DNA from: Bolinopsis microptera
Lineage: Eukaryota > Ctenophora > Tentaculata > Lobata > Bolinopsidae
Assembly: GCF_026151205.1 (NCBI RefSeq)
Contig: NC_087076.1
Span: forward strand, 16,018,419-16,082,418
Direction: 5' to 3'
Length of the DNA stretch: 64,000 nt
In this document: piece after piece, positions 42,744 through 54,800 of the stretch
Layout: every line of letters starts with the position of its first letter
How positions within the stretch are numbered: the first letter of the stretch is position 1
Translations under genes and position numbers: made by a program
Notes under the pieces: generated by a model
Databases searched by the model: none
Seen by the model: only the letters and a program-made list of their open reading frames with translations
What the model was told of the DNA's origin: nothing

Positions 42744-45415
42744 GTAAGCTATCTAATTTTTTGAAAACTCATTATTTTTCTGAATTTTTGTAACTCTTGG
42801 CAATTGGTATTCACTGAAACTGGTCTTAATTCAGTACTTCGTTGATTTCCGAGTGTGACATCTACGCAATTGTGGAAATTTGAGTGATCAACTCTGTTTA
42901 CTGTCACCACGATGATTGACGAAGAATTTGTTTTGTTGTTTTTCTGAGTTTAAAACGAATAGTCAATAGACTCATAATTTTAATTCGTGAACGACAATGC
43001 TCATTCATCCTAGTAAAACTCTGATCCAATCCCTAAAGAACGATTCCTATAAATCACCTGAGCGTAACATTTCTAAGTTTTATGAGACGTAAAGATTATT
43101 TAGTATTTCACAATCCAGACTGAAACTTCACGGATCAAGTGGCTTGAAACGACAATGATCTTTCATAAATAAAGTCTCACTGACAAATGATTAGAATCTA
43201 CAATCTTCACAGTTTAATTCAATATCTGTCGAATCGAGATATATTTTGAATAAGTGACTTGTGACTTGTATCTAACATCATCTGACAAAGACAATCGAAA
43301 ATAATTATTCATCAATTAATTTCTTCGCAACAACAACATCATCATCATCAGAACTGTACTATATTAGTATATCATTAGTTCGAATGAGGACGTCAATGCA
43401 GTCATGATGCTTGAGAGTTAACCTTACAAATTTATTTTCTACACATCATGGGCGTGAACACACATCACACTATGTGATGAATGCGAAAGCAGTTTAGTAG
43501 ACCATCTACCTCATAATATTATTTCCCGCGTCTAGCTTGGTCTGTGTTATATCTTAACTCTATCAGGCGTCACAACGTCTATTGTCTCTTCTGAGCAACA
43601 TATTATTACGGTATATTGTTCACGCTTAGCTCGGTTAATTACACACGTAGCTACATGTGTTTTTAGTTTGACCGCAAATGTTTCTCAGTTTTAACTGCCT
43701 TATCGTTTTGATATTTTTGTCGCACTGCTTCTTTATTCATACTCTGGCGTATATTTCTATGAATATGATCTCACCACAAGAAAGGCTATGATACTGTATT
43801 GTGCAATGACTGATATACAAATAGTACCCATTCAGTGTTATAAATATATGAATAGAACATGAGCAGTTATCAGCACCTGTAACACACCTGATTATCTGTG
43901 CTTCTCAGAATCCAGTTTGAACAGTACATTCGGTATCACTATCTAGACATCTATAAGTATAACCAAGGTTTTCTATCTTTACACAATAAGCTGTGATGGC
44001 AACCTACGGCCTACCACTGGTAAAACATTAGTATTCTCTGTTTTATTGCCGTTGTCATTTGTCGTTGGACTTGCTTGATTCTTTGATAGGTAATAACCAA
44101 CGAAAACTTTGTAGAACCAAATGACAGACATTCTGAAATACCAAAGAATTGCCCGAGCCAGGAGCCTATAAGCTTTACCAGAGCAATGCAGTTACATATT
44201 TGATAAACACAGGCCTCTCAGTTCCAAAGAGTTGTAAACAAGCTGCATAATGTCAAAACAACAAGAGGATACTCGACTGTAATTTCCTAGCATTTTGTAA
44301 CCGTTATTGGGATGCTCCACATTATCAGTGATAATGGAGTAGTGTGGAGCATGCCTAATTTATCACCTATTTGTTTAAACCTGTGGTCTGCATATTTTAA
44401 TATATGTAAGAATACTCGAACATGAAGCTATGAAATATGGCCACCATAATTTCACTCCCAATATGAAGTTAAAGCAGTTATGATGAAGCTAATATTATTG
44501 ATTCGATGTAATATATTTTCCAGAATCCTTTTCTTGTTCTAACTTCTTAAAGGATGAGGAGAGCTTAGAATCGATTTACAAATATTCGCTTTTATATCCG
44601 ATGAAGGTTTACAGAAAGCACGGTTTTTTTCCGCAAAACACATATTAATGTTCAGTATAGGAAGCATTACATTGAATTTATGCACCGTCACTCAGCTGAT
44701 CGTTATGATACTTTGATGTCTGTTCAGTCGTATCCTCGTCTGTTGTTGTTCGTGAGAAAACATTATAGGTTTACTTACCGAATGCAATGAAAAAACAACA
44801 AAAAGCCTTGTATTGGTTACTTTCACATTTTATCGCGAAAATATGCATGTCCCCACCATGAGACTGAATATTATACAATACTTTATCATATTTTATTGAA
44901 CTAAGGTGTAGTATTGCCAGATCCCAGTTCAATTTGTAACGGAGGTTTATATTAACAGGAAACGATGTAACAGAGTCGATATATTTTAATGTTGCCATGG
45001 GGTGGCAACTGGCAAGTCCCCAGACATCGTGGTCCGGTAGTTTCATTGCGTCTTAATAGTTAATATGTAGACTGTAATCGATGCTTTCTGAAGGCACTTT
45101 GTCAGAACGCGCACCATTTGTTTCATGTCATTGTTTCTTGATCACCTTCAGAGTTTAAATTAGCTGAGTACACAATTTCTCGTAAGTTATCCACGACATA
45201 GCCAAACCAGAACGAGATCTTTTATTCGAAGTGTTGGCAAGCAATTGCTTCACAAGCAACTTCGTCTCTGTTACATAAGAGCTGCTCTGTTCGATTCTCA
45301 TAATTTTTCAGTTTGATCCGGCTTCCGTTTGCTTTTGTTAACTTCCACAGCCTTTAAAACATTTTAAGTATTTTCTTAGTTTACTGAAGGTCAAGAAGTT
45401 CGGATAACTACCTTT
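42744..45415. other. Region between genes 1 and 2
   Basis: No convincing exon. A possible last exon of gene 1 (YFVDFRV then TGA) sits at 42835-42858 behind TTAATTCAG, and an AATAAA lies at 43168-43173. A 10-bp-arm hairpin lies at 44312-44352 (ATGCTCCACA with its reverse complement). Otherwise plain AT-rich sequence. Confidence 0.5.
43168..43173 (+). terminator. Candidate poly(A) signal AATAAA for gene 1
   Basis: AATAAA about 310 bp after the possible final stop codon of gene 1. Position only; such hexamers are common in AT-rich DNA. Confidence 0.2.
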
Positions 45416-45469
45416 ATGAAGTGTTATTTTACCCTGTTGGTGGTATTTGTACTCATTGGATTCTGTCAG
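45416..45469 (+). CDS. Gene 2 exon 1, signal peptide
   Basis: 18 codons: MKCYFTLLVVFVLIGFCQ, a short charged start and a hydrophobic core, ending in phase 0 at GTGGGT. The frame is also open back to a TTCTTAG at 45379, so an internal exon cannot be fully excluded. Confidence 0.75.
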
Positions 45470-48400
45470 GTGGGTACAACATGGCCCTAACTATCTTACA
45501 TCATTTTGAATTTATCTTAACTTTTTCATTATGGAGGGTAAAACGTCTGGTAACCTTGACTTATATCAATTTACAAATGGTTATTTCAGCTCGCTGAGGG
45601 GGGTTCCAACAGAAAGAAGAGAGATCTACCATATCGTTTTAGACGATCTGTATTGAGAAATAAGAGGTACAACGCCGGCCTCCCAGAAGATGTAGATATC
45701 GGTATAGACGGTATAGTCGGTCTACAACGATCTACCTCTAAGTTGAGAAGGAACTCAGAGTCTACAATTAGCCAAGAATGCTCTGAAGGATCAGTCGGTA
45801 TTGACGGCCAGTGCAGTAAGTATATCTCTATTTGTTACTTTGTCACTACTCAAGCTTCTTCGCTTCTTGTTGGATACAATCTTTAAACTTCATACAACAA
45901 TTAGTGTTTTAACAATTTCTAGGACTTTTTGCTGTCAAATTTTTAAAACGCCTCCAGTGCTTGGATCGATAATGTATAAACACTAGCTCTGAGGGCTCGT
46001 GTTTATACTGGGTATATCCACAACCGGACCAAAAACTGTCGGTGTTCTTTGTGTTGTAAATCTTTATTTTCTTTTGAAACGTTTTCCGCTCATACAAACT
46101 ATTTTATTTCATGCGTCAACACCGACACAGACTCTTTGCTAGGCACCCACAAAGACAACCAACAAACATTAACGGACACTTACACGATACACAAATATGT
46201 TCTTATAAATGACCATGACAAAATACTGATCCCAGATTACGACAAAACGTCAGGTACTTGACAAAACCCTGACAAATTACTAACATTGAATTTATAATTC
46301 AAAACATCCACGCTTATTTCGACTTTTGATGAGCACTTCTTTAGGCAAATACCCAAACCAACCTATTCATTTAAATGTTCATTTATTCATTGAAGAGTTG
46401 TATTTACTGCAACAACAAAAAAACTGTGTAGTGTGTAACGACCGACCCCTCAGTTTCACATTTTAAAACTATAACCCCACCAGGTCAATGTGGAGCCGGA
46501 ACCTTTGCCTCAGGCGGAGTCTGTGTGCAGTGTCCCAAGGGCACCTATCAGAGCAGCTCAGGGCAGACTTTCTGTAACAGTTGTAACGCAGGAAAATCTA
46601 CCATCTCTGTTGGTAGCGCATCTGAGGACAGCTGCATAGGTTCGTGATTTTACAGGATAATGGTAGCTGTTATACAATGTTGTATTTTATTTCTCTGTCT
46701 TCCAATCTTTTTATTGAAATTTTGATTATTATCGCCTAACAAAATTTCCATATAAAACATTAAAAACGCTCCCAAATTTGATGTATGTTGACACCAAACA
46801 TTTCCCCACAGTCGTTTGTAAGATCCCTGAAGTGCCCTACGGAACACCAGACCCACCCGCCGGCTACCAAATTGCAGACGGGTCTCAAGTTACCATAACC
46901 TGTGATTCCACCTATAAGATCAACAACAACAACGTGTTTACCACCACCTGCGCATCTGATTTACCTTCCTGTAGCTGTGAGTTTGTGGATTAATTTCTTA
47001 TCATTGTCAGTAGATTTAGTTGCTGGCTTGTATTGTCAGGGTCCCCTTGAAGACCCCCTCAGATAAGGTGTATCTCTTAAAACGAATCTAAACCCCTTAA
47101 CACACCCTCCCCTCAGACGTAACAACAAGAGCAGAAAACAGTCAAGTAATCGGAGGAACAAACGGTGTTCTGACGTGTCAGGTGACATCAGGAGATGCCC
47201 CCTCTACCTGTACTTGGTGGAAAGACAGTCAACAGGTTCGTAATTTGATAAATAAACTGATTCGCAATCCTACTTCGAGAATCTTCCTGAGCTGCTTCAA
47301 GATTCCTCTCTTGTCATAAATCTAGGGACTGTTACAATAAAATATCTGACCCTGTTCCTGTGTTCCAGGTGTCCTCTGGGATCAGTAGTATCTCCTCCGA
47401 CGGGGACACCCACCAGTGCACGCTGACCCTACCCTCCTTCTCCTCCAACGATGTTGCCAAGTACCAATGTAGAGCCGTCATCAATGGGAACACTGAGTTA
47501 GCTGCTCGTAATGTAGAGGTTGGATTACTAGGTGAGGAATCAATACTGAATCTCTCTCGCTTAACTTTTATTAAGTGCTTTGATATTATTGTAGTTTTAG
47601 TGATTAAAAGATTAACAATCTTTCTAATTTCACAATTAATCCCAGAGATCACGTATGATACCTCATCCCTGGCGATAGAGGTAGGTCAGTCTGCAACTTT
47701 AACCTGCACAGTGACCAACCCTGACGATCTAGACCTCCCTGCGGAGGTTCAGTGGATGAAGGTATGCTGATATTATGTGGATATTGTTTGAATACTTAAT
47801 TGTATGTGGATGAAGGTATGTGATTCGTCATTTTAATGCATACTTAATAAATTGTAGTTTTTCTTGAATATAGCTTTGTTTTTTATTAAAGAGAACAGCT
47901 CCAATCTCTGACAGTACTTTATTCTTTTCTCATGCAGATCGCAGAAAATGTTTTTATTCTAATTATTAAACTACTCTATCCTGAACACTTTTCGAATGTT
48001 CATAAACACATGCTTAAATATCCGCATACAATGTTGTTAAACAAAACTATTTTAGTCTCATTCAATAGTTTATTGTAGAAATCATTATTTCTTCATCTAA
48101 GAGTACTAATTCTGAGGAAGAGAACTAAAAAGAGTGCGGATAACATCTCTCATCATAATAATTCAAAAAACAGATTTAAATGAAAACGCGAATTCATAAT
48201 TTGATCAGATTCTTAACCAATCTCCCCTCAGGACGGTGATCTACTAGGCTCCCCCAGCTCCATGATATTTGAACCGGGAGTTGCAACTCTGGATCTGAAC
48301 TCTGTGACAGTATCTGATGCTGCCGACTACAAGTGCGTCGCCTCCTACCAGGGGATTGGAGTCATCACAAGCAATCCTAAACCTGTATATGTCAGAGGTA

Positions 48401-50010
48401 AACATTAAAACTTAAAGTTCCTATAAAGTCTCTTGGGAGTATTGGAACAGGCGAAAGCCAGTTTTCAAAATTTTAGGTTCAAGAATTAAAATTGAGAATG
48501 TCTGGGACTGATTTTGAGTTTGGTCGCAGTAGTCTTTCGAGTCGCTAGCTATAGTCGGCAGTCGCTAAGCGATCGCAGTCTAGTTCATGACAATTTCGCA
48601 TGCTATACCACAGATGAATGTTTTTACTTAACCATGAAGTTTGGTTGCTTGGGAGATGCAAAGTTTGCCATCACCATGATGTTATCCGGGTGCAAATATA
48701 GCGCGTTACATCACTCAAACCGCACTACAGACGTCACCCATAGTGTCGCATGACAACAAACACAGTGAAGCTCGCTATCACAATGAACGGCTATCTTTGC
48801 CAAGCTAGTGCTGTTAAACAGCTATTTCACTGGCACTGCAGCGTAACACATGTAGATTTCAACGAGCAACGACAGAGCCTGGTCGGGAGTTTAAAGTTTC
48901 CAAGACATGCATTTGCTTACCACAAGCATGAGCGTCATCATGGAAAGACTCTGAAGGGTTCACCTTCGTGGAATAATCAGGAGAATGTGTGGTTTATAAT
49001 TATAATGTGGTTTATACTCATTCGTAGTTCCGACCCCTAACCATGAGCTAACCTCTCGTACCCGTACAATTATTAGGATCAAATTCGTTCGTTGACCTTT
49101 ACGAAAATAAAGAATTAATAATTTAGATCGTCATGATATGAGTATAAGAGTGATGATGTCACCAAACTGGTGAGGCCACCAGCAGAGAATTTGTCAATTG
49201 TCGATTCACAAAATTGAGGTTTATCTAGTGAATTGATCAGATCTTGATCTTTAAAATTATCGCTGTCAGGAGCATATTCACCTGCAAATTTCTTTAAAAA
49301 TGTAAGCTCTAGCTTTTTGTAGCTTGATTGTTAAACCACCATATTTCAGCAATAAAGAAGGGATTAGTAAACAAATACGCCCGTGTCGGTGAAAACGTAG
49401 AACTGACATGTGTTTATGTTGGAGACGCACAGGCTTCAGTCTCTTGGACTGAAAACTACATTGCTTACTCCAGTGAGGATATTTCATTTTATAATTCCAT
49501 CTTTATTATTTGTATTATCTAAGACTTTAAGGTTATAACAATATTCTGACACTATATTTGTTAAATAAACCTTTTAATACCCATCTATGTATATCTACAA
49601 AGTATATAATATATATACGTACGATTCACATCATGAATCATACCTAAACAATGATCACAATGATTACAATGATTACAATGATCACAATGAGACAATAATT
49701 AAAATAATTACAATGATTACAATGATTACAATGATTACAATGATTGCAATGATTACAATGATCACAATGAGACAATAATTACAATAATTACAATGATTAC
49801 TGGTATGATTATAATATCTGCAAATGTTAACGCCACTCCCCTCAGACGCAGAAAGCATCTCCACCTCGTACAGTCCCACCAGTAAGGAGACCACCTCGGT
49901 GCTCTCTCTGTCCTCTGTCTCCACTGCTAAGAACGGTGTCAACTACAAGTGCACCATGGTCACATCTGACACAACCCTCGTCTCCAGTGCTCTGCTTTTC
50001 GTTAATACCA
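45416..50010 (+). CDS. Gene 2: secreted GCC2/sushi/Ig protein (gene span)
   Basis: Ten exons: signal peptide, basic propeptide-like segment, one GCC2/GCC3-like module, one sushi module and three Ig domains each cut by an intron. All junction phases agree. The order signal peptide - GCC2 - sushi - Ig uses the same modules found late in gene 1, so the two are probably relatives. It would be secreted or displayed outside the cell, likely after cleavage at multibasic sites. The 3' end is uncertain: the last sure exon ends in phase 1, and reading on through its donor gives a short hydrophobic tail and a stop at 50066. Confidence 0.78.
45590..45815 (+). CDS. Gene 2 exon 2, basic segment with furin-type sites
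   Basis: 75 codons with RKKR before DLPY, RFRR before SVL, RNKR before YNAG and KLRR before NSES, then two cysteines (QECSEG, DGQC). The clusters fit furin-family cleavage sites after a signal peptide. Ends in phase 1. Confidence 0.8.
46484..46639 (+). CDS. Gene 2 exon 3, GCC2/GCC3-like module
   Basis: 156 bp: QCGAGTFASGGVCVQC, CPKGTYQSSSGQTFC and GSASEDSC. Phase 1 both sides. Confidence 0.88.
   Translation, partial: VNVEPEPLPQAESVCSVPRAPIRAAQGRLSVTVVTQENLPSLLVAHLRTAA
46812..46976 (+). CDS. Gene 2 exon 4, sushi module
   Basis: VVCKIPEVPYGTPDPP, GSQVTITCDSTYKI, FTTTCASD and PSCS fit a sushi (CCP) module in one exon. It lacks the usual tryptophan before the last cysteine. Confidence 0.83.
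47117..47235 (+). CDS. Gene 2 exon 5, Ig1 first part
   Basis: VTTRAENSQVIGGTNG, VLTCQVTSG and CTWWKDSQQ, phase 0 at the donor. Confidence 0.85.
47369..47531 (+). CDS. Gene 2 exon 6, Ig1 second part
   Basis: LTLPSFSSNDVAKYQCRA carries the second cysteine. Ends VEVGLLG in phase 1. Confidence 0.87.
47646..47761 (+). CDS. Gene 2 exon 7, Ig2 first part
   Basis: EITYDTSSLAIEVGQSA, TLTCTVTN and VQWMK, phase 0 at GTATGC. Confidence 0.86.
48232..48397 (+). CDS. Gene 2 exon 8, Ig2 second part
   Basis: DGDLLGSPSS, LNSVTVSDAADYKCVAS, ending PVYVRG in phase 1. Confidence 0.87.
48398..49349. other. Gene 2 intron 8 with unexplained open stretch
   Basis: 951 bp. Plus-strand frames at 48514-48753 and 48750-49040 stay open (79 and 96 codons, overlapping by four bases) over sequence richer in CpG than its surroundings. 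No family is recognised. It may be a mobile-element remnant. Confidence 0.35.
49350..49472 (+). CDS. Gene 2 exon 9, Ig3 first part
   Basis: AIKKGLVNKYARVGENV, ELTCVYVG and VSWTENYIAYS, phase 1 at GTGAGG. Confidence 0.83.
49650..49800. repeat. 9-bp minisatellite, unit AATGATTAC
   Basis: Runs of AATGATTAC with ATCACAATGA and AATAATTAC variants, in the intron that splits Ig3 of gene 2. Confidence 0.93.
49846..50010 (+). CDS. Gene 2 exon 10, Ig3 second part
   Basis: SKETTSVLSLSSVSTAKN then GVNYKCTMVT carries the second cysteine. Ends LLFVNT in phase 1 at GTAAGT. No later gene 2 exon is convincing. Confidence 0.84.
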
Positions 50011-51732
50011 GTAAGTTTCAGTTCGTTGTAATTGCATCAATAATATTTGTATGCATTATTCGATAGCATAATATCCTGTGTTTGCTAAAAACCGCGAGCT
50101 GGTCGATTTTACTTTTCTAACATTTATTTTTGTGGCCCACTCGACTCTTGGGAAATTTATAATCTTTTCGCTAAAAGCTTATACAGTAAATTTTAGCTCA
50201 GGTTCTGAGAATGTTTGGTAAGTTCGTTTTTTCTGATTTGCAGCGTGATGATTACCCATTGAACATTATTGATTAGATTTGATTCAAAATTGAACCTGTT
50301 TGAACTTGAAGAATCAAATATTTTATGAAATAAGTATACTCAACTTGGATTGATCTCAAAGCTGTCTGATCATGGTGCAAATATAACAAAAAACAGGATT
50401 ATGCTATGATTATAATTTTATAATAATGACCATTGCCTCTGGAGCGTTGGAGTCGCGACACATTGTCAATAATATAAACGTACAATTGGGACATATAATG
50501 GCTAAGTGGATGGCATATTGGATAGCTAGAGTGTAGTGCACTGTCAAATAAAGTGCACGCCAGAAAACAGCAGCAGGTTATTAAAATTGCTTGCGATCTA
50601 GTTCCAACAATGGCATTTACCCCTTAATTTATGTTACCGAGACACCACCGCGGTATTCATGACATTCCTTTGTTTTTTTTGTGTGGCGGTCTTTACCTAC
50701 TGGCTACTACTAATATTATTTTGTGGTGGCGGAATCTGATTTCTCACGCAAACAAAACTTGATTTGCCGATGACGAGTTGACAAATTGCCAGCTGCCTAG
50801 CCTGGACAATCACTGCACATTCCCCAATCAGAATAACTCAATCGTAGCGTCATTGAGCGTCCTCATTGGCACATTACACGTACAACTATGAAGAGTACAC
50901 CTTTGTTATTGTACATTATTCTCCACACTTCTCACTCTCTTGTCTGTATCATGTCTTGGGAACAATTATAGGAATTCCGTGACGTAACTGTAATCGTATC
51001 ATGTAAACATGTAGTATACCTTAGTGTTTCCAATGTTCATAATTAATTTTGTTTGACTGATATCTGTCGAGTTTTGGTAGTTGAAGTTCACAACAATTCT
51101 AGGCCTATGATGTAGCCGCATCGCAATGTTCATAATTAACAGGGTCGTAATTCCGTTTTCGATCTTTTGTATTGTAACCTACCACGCACAGTGCATAGTG
51201 AACTAACGTTGAGTCCTTGAACAGCACGTAAGCCCAGCCCTAGCTATTCACCTGCGGTTGATGGAGCTGTCAAAACATCCCCTTTCGTACTCATAGGAAG
51301 TAATCTGGTTGTATACTCTGGTACTAATCTAACCAGGCTCCCAATAACTATGCATTGTAGTTCCTACAGTCCATACCATTATTCAAATACTACACCAATG
51401 CTCCTATACTATGTATTATGTCATCCTACCTCGACTTGTATTGTTATCATTACGCTGCTCCGAACTTTGACCTGCAGACTATAACAAGCACGCACCACTC
51501 CACTGACGTCACGTGTCCAACTTTTGCAATGCATATTAAACTCGATCAATTTTAAAAGCTCGTTTCAGAACTAGATTTTGCTTAGTTGTTTCGTTTCTCG
51601 CTGCGGGTTTTTTCAGCTGGACTGTGCCTGCTATAGTTTGTTATTTTACTGATCGAATCTTCGTGACTTTATTACTTCAAGAAAAGGAGAAAGAGGGGCT
51701 AATATTTAGTCCGATCATCTCGCTCTCTCACC
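50011..51732. other. Region between genes 2 and 3
   Basis: No exon recognised. An AATAAA at 50547-50552 could end gene 2. The right half should hold the gene 3 promoter. Confidence 0.5.
51504..51515. promoter_or_regulatory. Overlapping CRE-like and E-box sites upstream of gene 3
   Basis: TGACGTCA (51504-51511) overlaps CACGTG (51510-51515), 218 bp before the gene 3 ATG. Both are palindromic sites of bZIP and bHLH factors; function here is not shown. Confidence 0.35.
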
Positions 51733-51829
51733 ATGATAATTGTTATACTGCTCTGTTTTCTGTCATTAACAGAACAACAGTGGCTGCCTGATGCGGTTGA
51801 TACTCAGATATGCGATGGAAATTGCCTAG
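51733..51829 (+). CDS. Gene 3 exon 1, signal peptide
   Basis: MIIVILLCFLSLTEQQW, then DAVDTQICDGNCLG, ending in phase 1 at GTAAGG. The hydrophobic core is short but clear. Confidence 0.8.
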
Positions 51830-54800
51830 GTAAGGGGTTTTTTAGGAAGTCGATTTTTTGCTGTTTAATTGTTTGGCCCAGACTCGTGACTCAGTCTCTT
51901 GTGCAATTTATTATCCAAACAACAAGCATCTATCATGCTGTGATTTTATCAAAATTCCTGACACATGAAAGTGAGGGTAGAATTCATTGTAAAGTCACTT
52001 GTGTTTGTACATGATGATTTCATGATCAAAATGGGGACTCTGAAAAGTTAGATCAATCAGATAGATCACTAGAAGATCACACTTATAGAAGTAGAATGTA
52101 TATCAGTATATCACACTGATTGTTGGTCACACTCACAGATCACAGTAGATTTATAACCGTTCTCTAAAATCATCTCTTGAAGTTAAGATAACGTCATAAC
52201 GATCTACACCGTGTTTTCTATTAACGCCGTGTTTTCTATTAACACGGTCGTGTTTTTTATTAACACCGTGTTTTCTATTAACACCATGTTTCCTATTAAC
52301 ACCGTGTTTCCTATTAACACCGTGTTTTCTATTAACACCGTGTTTTCTATTAACACCGTGTTTTCTATTAACACCGTGTTTTCTATTAACACCGTGTTTT
52401 CTATTAACACCGTGTTTTCTATTAACACCGTGTTTTCTATTAACACCGTGTTTTCTATTAACACCGTGTTTTCTATTAACACCGTGTTTTCTATTAACAC
52501 CGTGTTTTCTATTAACACCGTATTTTTTATTAACACCGTGTTTTATATTAACACCGTGTTTTCTCTCTCCAGATGAGGGAGTAGTGATCCCACCTGAAGA
52601 CATAAGTGCAGCGGAGGGTGAAAGTGTTCAGTTTACCTGCACTTTGGGCAACCCTGTAATCAACCCTGTAACCAACGTACAATGGTACGTGTTTTCTCTC
52701 TGTTCAGAAGATTATCAGCTTATTACCAAACTATAAAGTCGTTCCTCTTCTACGTCTTAATAAGATTGTTGTTGTGAATACAGCTTGTGTTTTGCTATTC
52801 TTCACCCTCTCGTCTGACTCACTTGTAACTCAGGTACAAAGTAAACTCTGCTGGGTCAGACATCCAGCAAATGAGCGTTATAAACCAGGATTTGGGGAAC
52901 ACCCAGTATGAGTCTAAACTTATTTTGGGTAACCTGGTCCTGGGGAGCAAGGGAGAGTACTACTGCAAGGCTACTTATACTGACAACAAAGTTGTTGAAA
53001 GTGACCAAGTTACTCTCTTTGTTCAAGGTGGGTGTATTGCGACTCCATTTCAAATTTTACATCCTTCACACTGAATCAAGATAATGAATGCAGCTCTGTT
53101 TTTTCTACTGTAATGAATATCACTTGAATAATTCGATAATTCTAAAATCATGTTTGTCTGATCTATTCCCCTGAGCTTGCTTGCCAAGCCCGTTATCACA
53201 AAACTGTTCATGACACAAGATCTCTTTCCCAGGGTTTGCAATTTCACCGCAGATTCAGAATCCCAAGGTTGGCGAGTCAGCTACCTTTACCTGTGTCTCT
53301 AGTGGAGGTCCGGCAACTATAACTTGGAACTTCAACGATAATCAGATACCGTCCAGCTCTCTCAGTGAAGCTTGTGAGTTCTCCTTGACAAGATAAGCAC
53401 GTTCGACTTAAAAATACGGCAATATATTTTTATTTTTGCGCTTTGTTGATAAGCAGCATTGGCTGAAAGTTGGCTGAAATAACAAGTTAACAAAACAATT
53501 TAATATACGAATGAATTATTCCTGGAAATTCGTGGGAATGAAACTTCAATAGACCTTATGAATATTTCTTTCTAGACCAAAGTCAGACCGCAAACCAAGA
53601 TGTGCTATTAAAAAACGACCGCGATGATTACTTACCTCATTAACAAGTCCTCCACCCTCAGCTGTGTCCTCTGGCGTGTACCAAGACAGAGACCAGACCC
53701 TGAAATCTGTGCTGACAATCAACTCGGCTAGCACTCAGTACGAGGGCGTGTATCGGTGTGTGGCTGATTTTGGAAACTCTGCAACTGCTGAATCTGGAGC
53801 CACCTCTCTTGTCATCTACAGTAAGTTTTGTTATATTATCTACAATTATTATTATAAGATTTTGTGTTTAGTACTTTTTTAGTGTTTTAGAAGAGAAGAA
53901 CTTCAATTCAAAACTTATCTTACATTTTTTAACTGACATCACCTTCTACAGACATCGAGGTGAAGCCAGAGTTCGGTATTCTAGGATCATCAGTAACCCT
54001 GACCTGTACCGTCAAATCTGACAGACCAGAACGAGTCGACTGGACCAAGGAACAGAACGTTATTGTAGATGCTAATGCTATCAGTGATTTCAGGTTGGAG
54101 AATTGTTTCTGTTTTTTTCTTCATTCTTATCGTCTATCCATGATTTTAATCTAGGTAAACTATAGGTAAAAATATAATATTAATCATAAGCTAAAATGTA
54201 CTAATCTTTGTATTCTAAATGGGGAAAAAGAAGAAACATTGTCAGTCAGTCGAGAAAATTGTCAGTCAGGCTATATGGCAGCTTTGTAGATGTTGTGACT
54301 ATGCTAGTAGTGGTCCCAGGCTTGCGACTGGAATTGCGGTGTTAAATCGAATTAATGGTACCAACGATCCACCTCCCACTTGTTGTTTGGTACTTAGCAT
54401 TAATAGTGTTAGCTGTAGCCATTTATAGCAAGAATCTTAAAACTAAAGGGGATGACAAGGAAAAGAGGAAGGAAAAAGAATAACGGGACAAACAATTAAT
54501 TAAAGTATTTATAGGAGTATTAGATATTGTAATTACAAGCTTCAATAATAAATCACTGACTAAAACTTCTAATTAAAATGACACTTGGTACGCTCGCCCA
54601 TTTTCACTGGTCAGTCTGAACTTCGGTTTAGCACGTTGTACACTTATTCACCTAAGTTTCAGAATTTGTTCAGTTTAGCAGAGTTAGTAGTAACTTAGAT
54701 AGACCATTTGTCGCAGCAATAATTAAACAGTTTTGAATTGACGTGTACAATGAACTACGCAGTAAAGATTTAAAATAATGTCTCGTCAAAACAAAAAGGA

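Noticed and set aside
44771-45046. 91-codon minus frame between genes 1 and 2
   Set aside because: No domain, no splice context and no conserved motif; chance frame in AT-rich DNA.
51605-51640. TTTTTTCAG acceptor as last exon of gene 2
   Set aside because: It would add only a few residues before a stop and lies about 110 bp before the gene 3 start; weak.
52151-52603. 150-codon minus frame rich in NRKHGV and similar plus frames
   Set aside because: They arise from the 18-bp minisatellite, whose unit is a multiple of three, and have no other support.
54219-54428. 69-codon plus frame in gene 3 intron 6
   Set aside because: Begins MGKKKKHC but shows no domain or splice support.
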